This document shows, piece after piece, positions 35,069 to 44,587 of a stretch of DNA of 64,000 nucleotides; within the stretch, counting starts at the first letter, position 1; each line of letters begins with the position of its first letter. The notes under the pieces were generated by a model. The model saw only the letters and a list, made by a program, of their open reading frames with translations, had not been told where the DNA came from and did not search any database. The stretch covers positions 4,969,001-5,033,000 of the forward strand of contig NZ_LT629705.1 in NCBI RefSeq assembly GCF_900103875.1. Reading direction: 5' to 3'. Both the position numbers and the translations under genes were made by a program. Origin of the DNA: Pseudomonas arsenicoxydans. GTDB taxonomy: Bacteria > Pseudomonadota > Gammaproteobacteria > Pseudomonadales > Pseudomonadaceae.

Positions 35069-35585
35069 TCGATCGGAAAGACGCAGGATCGGTCTCGCGC
35101 AGGAAGATCGGCATATCGGTCATCGGCGGCATGGCGGGAATATCGAAATACATCTGGATCACCCAGCCTCGGTGATAGCTGGCGTGATTGACTACATGCA
35201 GCAACATCGCACCGGCGCTCATGGTGCCGCTCTCGCCAGAGACAAAGGTGAACTCGACGGGTTTGTCCAGCGAGGCCTCGGTCTGGCGGGCGCTCCAGTC
35301 GCAGTACCAGTGATCAATGTCCTTTTGCGCCATGCGCAAGTCAGCCAGATCTGGGTGCAGCAGATCGTGCGAGGTTTTGAAGCCGTGCCCTCGGCCTTCG
35401 AGGTGAGCCTTCCAGATGCAGTCCACCACATAGATGTGGTTCAGGGTGCCGATCATGTTCTTGAACACCGACACCCGCTCTTTGTCGACCTCTCCCGGCG
35501 GCAGTTCGGCCAGGCTGTCAAACAGGCGCTTGTCGGCCCATTGCTTGTATTCGGCAAGCATGCGGGCAGTGCGTACGTTGATCAT
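34986..35585 (-). CDS. DinB-family putative metal-dependent protein
   Basis: 199 residues from ATG 35585 (MINVRTARMLAEYKQWADKRLFDSL); in-frame sequence up to 35675 is excluded as non-family. A four-helix DinB/YfiT fold with the three histidine ligands expected for a divalent metal: NHIYVVD, then NHASYHRGWV. Despite the name, members are mostly thiol-dependent transferases or hydrolases. The last 28 codons or so overlap the convergent LysR gene. Confidence 0.87.
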   Translation of the reverse strand: MINVRTARMLAEYKQWADKRLFDSLAELPPGEVDKERVSVFKNMIGTLNHIYVVDCIWKAHLEGRGHGFKTSHDLLHPDLADLRMAQKDIDHWYCDWSARQTEASLDKPVEFTFVSGESGTMSAGAMLLHVVNHASYHRGWVIQMYFDIPAMPPMTDMPIFLRETDPASFRSINAPAAAAPTCVGRFSSATNVLPDRYR

Positions 35586-35687
35586 CACAGCTCTCCCATG
35601 ACAATGGGCACTCTGCCAAGCATAGCCCTCTCGTCGCACACCAGCGTAAACACTGATAACCGGCAACTTTGCCAACGGCTACAAGGC

Positions 35688-36794
35688 CTACGGCGCCAGA
35701 CGCTGCACTACCCGCTCGGCCAGCGCCAGGCAGCTGGTCAGGCCTGGGGATTCGATGCCGAACAGGTTCACCAGCCCCGGTACGCCATGCTCGGCCGGAC
35801 CGCTGATGATGAAGTCAGCGGCCGGCTCGTTCGGGCCGGTGATTTTCGGGCGGATGCCGCTGTAGGCTGGCTGCAGGCTGTTATCGGGCAAACCGGGCCA
35901 GTAACGCCGGATTGCTTCATAGAAGCCGTCGGCCCGATGTGGGTCCACGCGGTAATCCACATGATCGACCCATTCGACATCCGGTCCAAACCGCGCCTGA
36001 CCACCCAGATCGAGGGTCATGTGCACGCCGAGCCCGGCACTTTCGGGCGCCGGATACACCAGATGCCGAAACGGTGCCCGACCGCTGAAACTGAAATAGC
36101 TGCCCTTGCACAGTTGCGCCGTTGGAACGTGCGGCGATGGCAAACCTTCAATCCGGCTCGCCACGTCCGACGCGGACAACCCGGCGCAATTGATCAACTC
36201 GCGGCAACTCAACGTCATCGGTTGTGCGCCGCCTATGTGCAGCTCAAAACCTTGCTCGGTGCAGCGGGCAGACGCCAGCGGCGTGTGAAAGGCAATCGAC
36301 GTGCCGTGCGCTTCGGCGTCTGCCTGAAGCGCCAGCATCAAGGCATGGGAATCGACGATACCGGTGGAAGGCGACCAGAGCGCCGCGACGCAGGACAGCG
36401 CCGGTTCAAGCGCTCGTGCCTGTCCTGCGTCCAGCCATTGCAAGTCATCGACGCCATTGCGTTGGCCCTGTTCCAACAACGTCTGCAAGGCCACGCACTG
36501 ACGCTCGTCGGTGGCCACGATCAGCTTGCCCAGGCGTTGGTAATCGACGCCGCGCTCGTCGCAAAAGGCATAAAGACGTTGCTTGCCCTCCACGCACAAC
36601 TGAGCTTTCAGGCTGGCGCTCGGGTAATAGATTCCGGCATGGATCACTTCCGAATTACGCGAACTGATGCCCGCGCCAATGCCGTCGCCGGCCTCGATCA
36701 GGATCACTTCCCGCCCGCTACGTGCCAGCGCCCTGGCCACCGCCAGGCCGACCACCCCGGCCCCGACCACCACGCATTGAATATCGACGCTCAC
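35688..36794 (-). CDS. FAD-dependent oxidoreductase, L-2-hydroxyglutarate dehydrogenase-like
   Basis: 368 residues starting with GTG 36794. [15 protein letters not shown] binds [18 protein letters not shown] is the signature of the LhgO/L2HGDH branch of the DAO superfamily; near the C-terminus GIRPK and [17 protein letters not shown] match. It probably oxidises a 2-hydroxy acid to the 2-keto acid, passing electrons to the quinone pool. Last gene of a run with an SDR (33-bp gap) and a PQQ-type sugar dehydrogenase. Confidence 0.88.
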   Translation of the reverse strand: MSVDIQCVVVGAGVVGLAVARALARSGREVILIEAGDGIGAGISSRNSEVIHAGIYYPSASLKAQLCVEGKQRLYAFCDERGVDYQRLGKLIVATDERQCVALQTLLEQGQRNGVDDLQWLDAGQARALEPALSCVAALWSPSTGIVDSHALMLALQADAEAHGTSIAFHTPLASARCTEQGFELHIGGAQPMTLSCRELINCAGLSASDVASRIEGLPSPHVPTAQLCKGSYFSFSGRAPFRHLVYPAPESAGLGVHMTLDLGGQARFGPDVEWVDHVDYRVDPHRADGFYEAIRRYWPGLPDNSLQPAYSGIRPKITGPNEPAADFIISGPAEHGVPGLVNLFGIESPGLTSCLALAERVVQRLAP

Positions 36795-36827
36795 CTGCCT
36801 TGTGCTCCTTTCACGCCTGACGATCCA

Positions 36828-37616
36828 TCAAAACGTACCCGGATAACTGCCGCCATCCAACAACAGATTTTGTCCGGTGAGGAAACCGCTGTGGGCGCTG
36901 CAAATGAACGCGCAATAGGCGCCGAATTCATCGGGCTGGCCGAAGCGCTGGGCCGGCACATGTTTGCGCCGCTGTTCGCTGATGCTTTCGACGCTGGTGC
37001 TGTTTGCCTGGGCGGCGGCGCTCAGGGTTTTGTGCAAACGCTCGGTCTCGAACGGGCCCGGCAGCAGATTGTTGATCGTCACGTTATGCCCGGCCAGCCG
37101 CGACTGGCGAGCCAGCCCGGCGATAAAACCGGTCAAGCCACTGCGCGCGCCATTGGACAGGCCGAGCACATCGATGGGGGCTTTTACCGCGCCCGACGTG
37201 ATGTTGACGACGCGCCCGAAACCGCGCTCGGCCATGCCATCGACGCAGGCTTTGATCAGCTCGATGGGCGTGAGCATGTTGGCGTCCAGCGCCTTCAACC
37301 AGTCTTCACGCTGCCAATCGCGGAAGTCGCCCGGCGGCGGTCCGCCAGCGTTATTGATCAGGATATCGACCTGCGGACACGCCGCCAGCACCTGCTCGCG
37401 CACCTCAGGGGTGCTGATGTCCCCGGCCACCGTACGCACTTCAATTCCCGGCGCCAGGCTGCGTAATTGTGCAGCGGCGGCCTGCAAGGTTTCATCGCCG
37501 CGTGCGTTGATCACCAGATTGACGCCCTCCTTCGCCAAGGCTCGCGCACAAGCCAGGCCCAAGCCTTTGCTGGCGGCGCAGACGATCGCCCAGCGTCCTG
37601 AAATACCCAAATCCAT
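36828..37616 (-). CDS. SDR-family protein lacking the catalytic Tyr-Lys pair
   Basis: 262 residues. Rossmann features are present (CAASKGLGLACA, NNAGG, NITSG) but the YxxxK site reads S154-NGA-R158 (LGLSNGARSG). So it belongs to an SDR subgroup with altered catalytic residues; either other residues serve or it has a binding role. NINLLPGPFETER-like and FLTGQNLLLDGG regions are typical of FabG-like SDRs. Middle gene of the run 38986-35688. Confidence 0.87.
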   Translation of the reverse strand: MDLGISGRWAIVCAASKGLGLACARALAKEGVNLVINARGDETLQAAAAQLRSLAPGIEVRTVAGDISTPEVREQVLAACPQVDILINNAGGPPPGDFRDWQREDWLKALDANMLTPIELIKACVDGMAERGFGRVVNITSGAVKAPIDVLGLSNGARSGLTGFIAGLARQSRLAGHNVTINNLLPGPFETERLHKTLSAAAQANSTSVESISEQRRKHVPAQRFGQPDEFGAYCAFICSAHSGFLTGQNLLLDGGSYPGTF

Positions 37617-37645
37617 AATCGTGCTCCTGACAATTGTGATGTTGA

Positions 37646-38986
37646 CTAGGGTTTCACGGCGGAGATACGCCAGATCTTGTTCCCGACATCATCGGCGACC
37701 AGCAACGCGCCGCGCTGGTCCAGCGTGACACCAACCGGACGCCCCCGCGCTTCGCCGTCGGCGTTGAGAAACCCGGTCAGGAAATCAACCGGCATTCCGG
37801 CGGGCTTGCCATCACTGAACGGGATGAACACGACTTTGTAGCCCGCCTGCGGGTTGCGGTTCCATGAGCCATGCTCGCCGACGAAAACGCCCTGGGCGAA
37901 GTTCGCCGGCATGGCCCGCGAGTCGGAGAATGCCAGGCCCAGCGGCGCGACGTGAGTACCCAGCGCGTAATCCGGGGCAATGGCCTGGGCCACTTTGTCC
38001 GGACGCGGTGGCTCGACGCGGCTGTCGACGTGGGCGCCGTAGTAGCTCCACGGCCAGCCGTAGAATGCGCCGTCCTTCACTGACGTCAGGTAATCGGGCA
38101 CCAGGTCGCTGCCGATTTCGTCACGCTCATTGACCACGGTCCACAGCTGCGTCGTGCCCGGTTTCCAGGCCAGCCCGTTGGGGTTGCGCAGACCGCTGGC
38201 AAACAGGCGCTTGCTGCCATTCTTGACGTCGACCTCCCAAATTGCGGCGCGACCTTCTTCCGCGTCGAGACCGTTCTCGCCGACATTGCTGTTGGAGCCT
38301 ACGGTGACGTACAGCCGGGTCCCCTCAGGGTTGGCCAGTACGTTCTTGGTCCAGTGGTGATTGATGCCTGCAGGCAAGTCGGTGACTTTCACCGGCACTG
38401 CCTTTATCTCGGTCTGGCCCTCGCTGTAAGGCACCTTGACCAAAGCGTCGGCGTTGGCGATGAACAACTCATTGCCCACCAGCGCCATGCCGAACGGCGA
38501 GGTCAGGCCGGTCATGAACTCGGTTCGCACCTCGGCGTGACCGTCGCCGTCGACATCGCGCAACAAGGTGATTCGATTGGCGCTCGGGGCATCGGCCCCC
38601 ACACGGCCCATTACGAAACCCATCGCCGTGCGGCGCGCCCAGGCGATCGGTCCGGTGCCGCCGTCGGTGGCACCTTCCGGCATCGGCGGGTGGTTACTTT
38701 CGGCGACCAGCACATCGCCATTGGGCAAGACATAGATCCAGCGTGGGTGGTCGAGGTTTTCTGCCAGGGCGGTCACGGTAAAACCGGCGGGCGCCGTGGG
38801 GTGGTCATGGCCCGACCAGCCCACCGCTTTTGAAACTTTCAAGGTGGGGATCAGCGAAGTGACGGGCTCGGGCAGCTGCGGAGCCGGGCCGACGCTGGCC
38901 TGCGGCGGCAGTTTGGAAGACTCACCACAGGCAGTGAGTAGCGCAGCAGTGGTCATCAAGAGCGCGAGCCGGTTGGGCACATTCAT
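37646..38986 (-). CDS. PQQ-dependent sugar dehydrogenase-like lipoprotein (sorbosone dehydrogenase type)
   Basis: 446 residues from ATG 38986 (MNVPNRLALLMTTAALLTAC). A lipobox LLTAC gives a lipidated Cys20. The rest is a six-bladed beta-propeller of the GSDH/YliI type (DHPRWIYVLPNGDVLVAESN, NHHWTKNVLANPEGTRLYVTVGS, GLRNPNGLAWKPGT, PLGLAFSDS, GEHGSWNR). These periplasmic enzymes oxidise sugars or aldoses with PQQ. First gene of the three-gene run; the 169 bp before it carry its promoter. Confidence 0.87.
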   Translation of the reverse strand: MNVPNRLALLMTTAALLTACGESSKLPPQASVGPAPQLPEPVTSLIPTLKVSKAVGWSGHDHPTAPAGFTVTALAENLDHPRWIYVLPNGDVLVAESNHPPMPEGATDGGTGPIAWARRTAMGFVMGRVGADAPSANRITLLRDVDGDGHAEVRTEFMTGLTSPFGMALVGNELFIANADALVKVPYSEGQTEIKAVPVKVTDLPAGINHHWTKNVLANPEGTRLYVTVGSNSNVGENGLDAEEGRAAIWEVDVKNGSKRLFASGLRNPNGLAWKPGTTQLWTVVNERDEIGSDLVPDYLTSVKDGAFYGWPWSYYGAHVDSRVEPPRPDKVAQAIAPDYALGTHVAPLGLAFSDSRAMPANFAQGVFVGEHGSWNRNPQAGYKVVFIPFSDGKPAGMPVDFLTGFLNADGEARGRPVGVTLDQRGALLVADDVGNKIWRISAVKP

Positions 38987-39155
38987 GTTGGAACCTCGCA
39001 GTGGCCATCCGTGGGCCAATTATTGGGCAGGCAAAATCCCTTGAAGTATTGCGGCGCAGCCCCCTCTCAAACACCGCATCCACGGCAAATCATATTTGCC
39101 TGAATCGCACGAATGCTCACTGGCAGACGCAGGCATTATCACGACAGCCCTTTTT

Positions 39156-40094
39156 TTATCGGCCCTGGCTTGAAACGGGGTTCAACAAAGCCTCTCGCAA
39201 CAAGCGCGCCGCCGGCGAGTCCGGTACGCCTTTGCGCGACACTAATTCATAGGGTTCGCTGCGTGAGGTGATGGGCAGCGGCAGCGTGGTGGTGAAGCCG
39301 TAGCCGGAGCAGAACTTCGCCACATCGGTCGACACCAGCGCGACGAGCGTCGGGTTTTCCTGGAGCAGCGACAGGGTGGCAAACGCCGAGGTGGTTTCCA
39401 GCAAGTGCACCGGGAATCGCAGGTCGGCCTCGTGAAATTCGCGCTCCAGCAACAACCGCATCGGCATATTGGCGCGATAGACGACCCAGCGGTAATCCAC
39501 CAGATCCTTGAGGGACAACTGCCGAGCGTAGGCGAACGGATGTTGGGTGCTGGCGATCACCGCCAGGGTTTCTTCGACGAATGTCGAGCTCTCATACAAG
39601 TAGGGCGTGGTGCTGATGGTGGTACGGCAGATCGCAAGGTCCAGGCGCCCGGCGTCGAGCTGGCTGAGCAGCGCGGCGCTGGTGTCCTCGACGATCTCGA
39701 TCGACAGTTTCGGGTTGTCGGCAATGACTCGGCTGATCGCGGTGGTCAGAAGCGGCACGGCGCCCATGATGGTTCCAACCGACACCCGGCCGCCCTCGCC
39801 GCTCATGATGCCGATGATCTCTTCGCGCAGGTGCGCGAGGTCGGTCTGGATCAGTCGGGCGTAGCGGATCACCGAGCGTCCGGCATCGTTCGGTTCAAGC
39901 CCGCGGTTAGTGCGGGTGAACAGTGAAGTGCCAAAGGTGGTTTCAATTTCCTGCAGGGCTTTGCTGGCGCCGGGCTGAGTCAGCGCGACCTGCTTGGCCG
40001 CGCCCAGCAAGGAGCCGTGCTCATCCAGGGCTATCAGCAAACGTAGCTGCTTGATGTGCAGGCGGGACATGATCGAATTGAGTGAGGGCGTCAT
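39156..40094 (-). CDS. LysR-type regulator of the adjoining catabolic cluster
   Basis: 312 residues from ATG 40094, or 304 from ATG 40070 (MSRLHIKQLRLL). Winged helix RLLIALDEHGSLLGAAKQVALTQPGASKALQEIE of the GbpR/galactose-binding-regulator type, whose relatives sense sugars and small acids. It is divergent from the 40.3-50.5 kb operon with 175 bp between starts, and a symmetrical T-N11-A box lies 6 bp upstream of its start. Probable activator of that operon. Confidence 0.9.
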   Translation of the reverse strand: MTPSLNSIMSRLHIKQLRLLIALDEHGSLLGAAKQVALTQPGASKALQEIETTFGTSLFTRTNRGLEPNDAGRSVIRYARLIQTDLAHLREEIIGIMSGEGGRVSVGTIMGAVPLLTTAISRVIADNPKLSIEIVEDTSAALLSQLDAGRLDLAICRTTISTTPYLYESSTFVEETLAVIASTQHPFAYARQLSLKDLVDYRWVVYRANMPMRLLLEREFHEADLRFPVHLLETTSAFATLSLLQENPTLVALVSTDVAKFCSGYGFTTTLPLPITSRSEPYELVSRKGVPDSPAARLLREALLNPVSSQGR

Positions 40095-40100
40095 CAGGGT

Positions 40101-40113
40101 TAACTAAAAGTTA
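40101..40113. promoter_or_regulatory. LysR-type T-N11-A box candidate
   Basis: TAACTAAAAGTTA is a perfect palindrome (TAACT-AAA-AGTTA) and fits the T-N11-A rule for LysR binding. It lies in the divergent intergenic region between the LysR gene and the catabolic operon, suiting autoregulation. A direct repeat TATCGA occurs nearby at 40120 and 40136. Confidence 0.55.
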
Positions 40114-40269
40114 TAGAGGTATCGAAAGTTGTCAGTATCGAGGCTCGCCACGACGGCCCTATAGTCCACCCCACAACCAGGCAATGCAATGGGTTTGACC
40201 CGAGATCGAAAGCTCTCCTGCCCCTGACCGATTGCAACAATAACAATCCTGTATAACTTGTGGTGAATC

Positions 40270-41409
40270 ATGTCCCTCATCAATTACGTCACCAAAATCC
40301 AGTTCGGCTACGACAGCCTGCAGCATCTGGCCGCCGAAGCCGAGCGCGCCGGGATTACCCGTCCGTTGATCGTCACTGACGTCGGCGTGCGCCGTGCCGG
40401 CATCGTCGACAAGGTCATCGCAGCCCTCGGCGCTGAGCGTACACCGACGATTTTCGACGCCACTCCGTCCAATCCCAACGAACACGCGGTGCGTGAAGCC
40501 GTCGAGCAATACCACCTGGGTGAGTGCAACGGCATCATCGCGGTGGGTGGCGGTTCTTCGATTGATCTGGCCAAAGGCGTCGCGGTTTGCGCCACTCACG
40601 ACGGCCCTCTGCAAAGCTTTGCGGTGATCGAAGGCGGACTGGATCGCATTACCTCGGCCACCGCGCCGCTGATTGCCATTCCGACCACCGCAGGCACCGG
40701 AAGCGAAGTCGGCCGGGGCGCCATTCTGATCCTCGATGATGGCCGCAAGGTGGGCGTGATTTCGCCATATGTCGTGCCTCGCGTGGCCATCTGCGACCCG
40801 GAACTGACCCTGGGTTTGCCAGCGATGCTGACCGCCGCCACCGGCATGGACGCGATCGCCCATTGCATCGAGACGTTCATGGCGCCGGCCTTCAATCCTG
40901 CCGCCGACGGCATTGCCCTCGATGGCCTGTGGCGCGCGTGGGAACACATCGAGCGCGCCACCACCGAGCCCGGTGATCGCGAAGCCCGGATGAACATGAT
41001 GAGTGCGTCGATGCAAGGCGCGCTGGCCTTCCAGAAAGGACTGGGCTGTGTGCACAGCTTGTCCCACGCCCTGGGCGGCATCAATCCGAAACTGCACCAC
41101 GGCACGTTGAACGCGATTTTCCTGCCCGCCGTCGTCGACTTCAACGCCAACGCGCCCACCGTTCGCGACGAACGCAAGCTCGAACGCCTGCGCCATGCCA
41201 TGGGCCTTGCGGCCGGCGCCAATATCGGTGAAGCCATCGAAGACATGACCCGACGCCTGGGCCTGCCAACGCGCCTGAGCGAGATCGGCGTCGACCCAAG
41301 CCTGTTCGCCGGCATTGTCGAAGGCGCCCTGCACGATCACAGCCACAAGACCAATCCCCGCGAAGCATCGCCCGCGGATTACCTGTCGATGCTCGAACAA
41401 TCGCTGTAA
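40270..41409 (+). CDS. Iron-containing (group III) alcohol dehydrogenase
   Basis: 379 residues. GGGSSID (93-99) binds NAD(P); metal ligands are in register with the FucO type: Asp194, His198 (GMDAIAHCIE), His262 (VHSLSHALGG) and His277 (LHHGTLNA). It converts an alcohol to an aldehyde or ketone, or works in the reverse direction. The HSLSHALGG and PTTAGTGSEV patterns are also close to maleylacetate-reductase-like enzymes. First gene of the catabolic operon; a 75-bp gap to the crotonase gene contains no terminator. Confidence 0.92.
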   Translation: MSLINYVTKIQFGYDSLQHLAAEAERAGITRPLIVTDVGVRRAGIVDKVIAALGAERTPTIFDATPSNPNEHAVREAVEQYHLGECNGIIAVGGGSSIDLAKGVAVCATHDGPLQSFAVIEGGLDRITSATAPLIAIPTTAGTGSEVGRGAILILDDGRKVGVISPYVVPRVAICDPELTLGLPAMLTAATGMDAIAHCIETFMAPAFNPAADGIALDGLWRAWEHIERATTEPGDREARMNMMSASMQGALAFQKGLGCVHSLSHALGGINPKLHHGTLNAIFLPAVVDFNANAPTVRDERKLERLRHAMGLAAGANIGEAIEDMTRRLGLPTRLSEIGVDPSLFAGIVEGALHDHSHKTNPREASPADYLSMLEQSL

Positions 41410-41484
41410 GCAGCCGCTATCCAACAACAATAAATCAGGAGGCAACCGCAGCGTCGAACGCGATTCGACGCCAGCGGAACAATC

Positions 41485-42264
41485 ATGAAGCCCACCGTCC
41501 TTATCGACCGGCAAGACAACCTTGCCATTGTCACCCTCAGTCATCCGGGAAAAATGAACGCCCTGACCTTGTCCATGTGGCAGGACCTGGGTGACGTCAT
41601 GACCGAACTGGCCGCCGATACCAGCGTTCGCTGCGTGGTGTTGCGCGGCGCTGGCGAGCAAGCGTTTGCCGCCGGCGCCGATGTCGGTGAGTTTCCCGCT
41701 GTGCGCGCCAATCAGGCGCAAGCCCGGGTCTATGCCGACGTCACTTCCAGGGCCATGCGCGCGGTTGCCGACTGCCCTCACCCGGTGATCGCAATGATCC
41801 ACGGCGTGTGCGTCGGCGGCGGCCTGGAAATCGCCGCACTGTGCGATCTGCGCATCTGCGGCACCTCCAGCCGCTTCGGCGCGCCGGTCGGCAAGCTGGG
41901 GCTGGTCATGTCCTATGACGAAATGGCCGGTCTGGTGGCATTGGCCGGACGTTCGACCACCCTGGAAATCCTTCTCGAAGGGCGGATTCTCGACGCCAAC
42001 GACGCCTACGTGAAACACCTCGTGACCCGCGTCGTCGCTGATAGCGAGGTCGAATCCGAAACCCTCGCCACCGCCAGGCGCATCGCCAATGGCGCCCCCC
42101 TCGTCGCCCGCTGGCATCGCCAGGCTGCACGCCAGCTTGAGGCCGGCGTCGCGCCCACCGCCGAGCAGGTCGACAGCAGTTACAGCTGCTACGACACCGA
42201 CGATTTTCAGATCGGCCTGAACGCTTTCATCGCGAAAGCCAAACCACAATTCAAGGGGAAATAA
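41485..42264 (+). CDS. Enoyl-CoA hydratase/isomerase (crotonase) family protein
   Basis: 259 residues. Oxyanion-hole segments AAGADVGEF and GVCVGGGLEIAAL are present and the first catalytic Glu is kept (Glu115), but the second, normally in GQPE, is Gly136 (APVGKLGL). So simple syn-hydration by two glutamates is not expected and it may catalyse isomerisation, a retro-aldol or a decarboxylation instead. The next gene starts 1 bp after its stop, so the two are tightly coupled. Confidence 0.9.
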   Translation: MKPTVLIDRQDNLAIVTLSHPGKMNALTLSMWQDLGDVMTELAADTSVRCVVLRGAGEQAFAAGADVGEFPAVRANQAQARVYADVTSRAMRAVADCPHPVIAMIHGVCVGGGLEIAALCDLRICGTSSRFGAPVGKLGLVMSYDEMAGLVALAGRSTTLEILLEGRILDANDAYVKHLVTRVVADSEVESETLATARRIANGAPLVARWHRQAARQLEAGVAPTAEQVDSSYSCYDTDDFQIGLNAFIAKAKPQFKGK

Positions 42265-42265
42265 C

Positions 42266-43474
42266 ATGGGACCGCTGACAGGAATGCGCGTGGTAGAACT
42301 GGCTCACATCATGTCCGGCCCGGTGTGCGGCATGATGCTGGCCGACATGGGCGCCGACGTGGTGAAGGTCGAGAAAGTCCCGGACGGTGACGACTCGCGC
42401 CGCTTCTCGCCGATCATGGCCAGCGGTGAATCCGCTTCGTTCATGGTGGTCAACCGCAACAAGCGCGGCATTGGCCTGAACCTGAAAACCGAGGGCGGGC
42501 GCGACGTGTTGCGTCGCCTGTTGATGGACGCCGATGTGGTCACGGAAAACTATCGCGCCGGCACCATGGAGAAATTTGGCCTCGGTTACGAGACCTTGAA
42601 AACCCTCAACCCGGGGCTGATCTACTGCGCGATTTCCGGTTACGGCCGCAGCGGGCCGTTCGGCGAAAAAGGCGGTTTCGACCTGATCGCCCAAGGCATG
42701 AGCGGCATGATGAGCATGACCGGTGAAGCCGGGCGTGAGCCGGTCAAGGCCGGTTCGCCGGTGGCCGACATCAACTCCGGCATCCTCGCCGCCCTCGGCA
42801 TCTGCGCAGCCTACGCGGCCAAACAGAAAACCGGTCTTGGGCAGATGGTCGACACCTCGCTGTTCGAAGCCGGTCTGCAACAGATGTACTGGCCGGCGGC
42901 CGCGTATTTCGCCGATGGCACCATTCTGCCGAAGATGGGTTCGGCCAACTCCACCAGCGCGCCATATCAGGTGTTCCGCACCGCAGACGGCTGGATCAAC
43001 ATTGGCGCCGCCAACCAGGCCAACTACGAACGACTGGTCGAAGCGCTCGCCGTGCCGCAACTCAAGGCCGACCCGCGCTTCGCCAGCAACGCGTTGCGCA
43101 TGGAACATCGCCTGGCTCTGGTGGAAATCCTCAACGAAGTGCTGGTCGCGCGCACCACGGATGAATGGATGGTGCTGTTCGACAGCCTCGGCCTGCCTGC
43201 CGGGCCTGTGCTCGATATCGCCGCAGCGCTGGCACATCCGCAAACCAAGGCCCGCGGCATGGTCGTGGAAACCGAACACCCCACCGAAGGCCGGGTGCGC
43301 GGCATGGGCCTGCCGATCCACTTCTCCGACATGGACAACGCCGCGCCACCGACCAGTCGCCCTGCTCCACTGCTGGGCGAGCACACCCGTGAAGTGCTGA
43401 AGGAAAGTGGCTTTTCGGAAACCGAAATCGACGAGTTGATTCGATCCCGGGCGGTGGTAGCACTGGCGTCCTGA
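42266..43474 (+). CDS. CaiB/BaiF-family (class III) CoA-transferase
   Basis: 402 residues. VVELAHIMSGPVCGMMLADMGADVVKVE and the catalytic Asp168 (SPVADINSG) are classic for formyl-CoA:oxalate-like transferases, and the C-terminal domain (LGEHTREVLKESGF) is complete. It moves CoA from a donor thioester to a carboxylic acid, activating it without ATP. It starts 1 bp after the crotonase stop and uses AAGGGGAAA at the end of that gene as its ribosome site. It probably activates the acid imported by the TRAP system. Confidence 0.93.
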   Translation: MGPLTGMRVVELAHIMSGPVCGMMLADMGADVVKVEKVPDGDDSRRFSPIMASGESASFMVVNRNKRGIGLNLKTEGGRDVLRRLLMDADVVTENYRAGTMEKFGLGYETLKTLNPGLIYCAISGYGRSGPFGEKGGFDLIAQGMSGMMSMTGEAGREPVKAGSPVADINSGILAALGICAAYAAKQKTGLGQMVDTSLFEAGLQQMYWPAAAYFADGTILPKMGSANSTSAPYQVFRTADGWINIGAANQANYERLVEALAVPQLKADPRFASNALRMEHRLALVEILNEVLVARTTDEWMVLFDSLGLPAGPVLDIAAALAHPQTKARGMVVETEHPTEGRVRGMGLPIHFSDMDNAAPPTSRPAPLLGEHTREVLKESGFSETEIDELIRSRAVVALAS

Positions 43475-43528
43475 CCCGTTACCCAAGCCTGAATCCATTA
43501 TTAAAACAAAAACAACAAGGTGAACATC

Positions 43529-44572
43529 ATGAGCCGTATCTTGACCGAGGCCGTCAGCCGCCGATCATTTCTAGTGTCTGCCGGCGTCACCGTGGGCGGT
43601 GCATTCGCCGCCAACCTGCTGCCTTCCAGCGTCTTCGCCGCGACCAAACCGATTGTGTTGCGCTACACCAGCAGCCTGCCCGACACCCATCCGTTGAATA
43701 AACAGATGAAGGCCGCGTCCGAAGCCATCAAGGCCGAAACCAACGGCGCCGTGGACCTGCAGGTGTACGCCAACGGCGCCATGGGCGGCGACACCGACAT
43801 GTTGTCCCAGGTGCGTGCTGGCGCCATCGATTTCATTCCGCTGCCTGGCGCGATTCTCTCCACGCTGGTGCCGGCCATGTCGATTGAAAGCATGCCGTTC
43901 GCTTTCAAGGACTACGACAGTGTCTGGGCCGCGCTGGACGGCAAGCTGGGCGAGCACGTCCGGGCCAAGACCGAGAAAGTCGGCCTGATCCCGATGGAGA
44001 AAGTCTGGAACAACGGCTTCCGCCAGATCACCAGTTCGACGCGACCGATCAACACCCCGCAAGACCTCGCCGGTTTCAAACTGCGAGTGTTGGTCAGCCC
44101 GCTGTGGACCTCAATGTTCAGCGCCCTTGGCGCCTCCCCGACCGGCATCAGCATCAACGAGACCTACTCGGCGTTGCAGACCAAAGTCGTCGACGGCCAG
44201 GAAAACCCGTTGGTGGTGGTCGAGTCCGCGCGCTTCTATGAAGTGCAGAAATATTGCTCCTTGACCGACCATATCTGGGGTGGCTTCTGGATCGTCGCCT
44301 CGGGCAAGACCTTCCCGAAACTGCCCGCCGACGTACAGGAAATCGTCTCCCGCCAAATCAACGCCGCCGCGCTGGTGCAGCGTCAACAGGTCATCGACCT
44401 CAACGCCAGCCTGGAACCGTCCCTGACCGCCCACGGCATCACCTTCAACAAAGTCGACCGTTCGTTGTTCCGGGCTGACCTGCAATCCAAAGGTTTCTAC
44501 ACCCAATGGAAGGAAAAGTACGGCCCCGAAGCCTGGAGCTTGCTCGAGCAGTACGCGGGTCAACTGTCCTAA
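43529..44572 (+). CDS. TRAP transporter substrate-binding protein (DctP family) with Tat signal
   Basis: 347 residues from ATG 43529 (AAGG 8 bases upstream). The signal carries a twin-arginine motif SRRSFL (10-15) and ends near VFAA. The DctP fold is clear: LRYTSSLPDTHPLNKQM, GGDTDMLSQVRAGAIDF, MEKVWNNGFRQITSSTRPIN with the ligand-carboxylate arginine region, and GQENPLVVV. It captures a carboxylate in the periplasm and delivers it to the DctQM permease encoded next. Tat export suggests folding before export. Confidence 0.93.
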   Translation: MSRILTEAVSRRSFLVSAGVTVGGAFAANLLPSSVFAATKPIVLRYTSSLPDTHPLNKQMKAASEAIKAETNGAVDLQVYANGAMGGDTDMLSQVRAGAIDFIPLPGAILSTLVPAMSIESMPFAFKDYDSVWAALDGKLGEHVRAKTEKVGLIPMEKVWNNGFRQITSSTRPINTPQDLAGFKLRVLVSPLWTSMFSALGASPTGISINETYSALQTKVVDGQENPLVVVESARFYEVQKYCSLTDHIWGGFWIVASGKTFPKLPADVQEIVSRQINAAALVQRQQVIDLNASLEPSLTAHGITFNKVDRSLFRADLQSKGFYTQWKEKYGPEAWSLLEQYAGQLS

Positions 44573-44587
44573 GCCGGAGACAAGGTC

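Noticed and set aside
34932..37466. Very long plus-strand open frame (844 codons) opposite the DinB, FAD oxidoreductase and SDR genes
   Set aside because: It is the antisense shadow of high-GC genes whose products are clear family members. Its protein is rich in Arg, His, Gln and Ala with no domain, and it lacks a proper ribosome site.
40159..42267. 702-codon minus-strand frame opposite the alcohol dehydrogenase and crotonase genes
   Set aside because: Shadow frame: the sense strand encodes conserved enzymes with catalytic residues, while the antisense product resembles no protein family.
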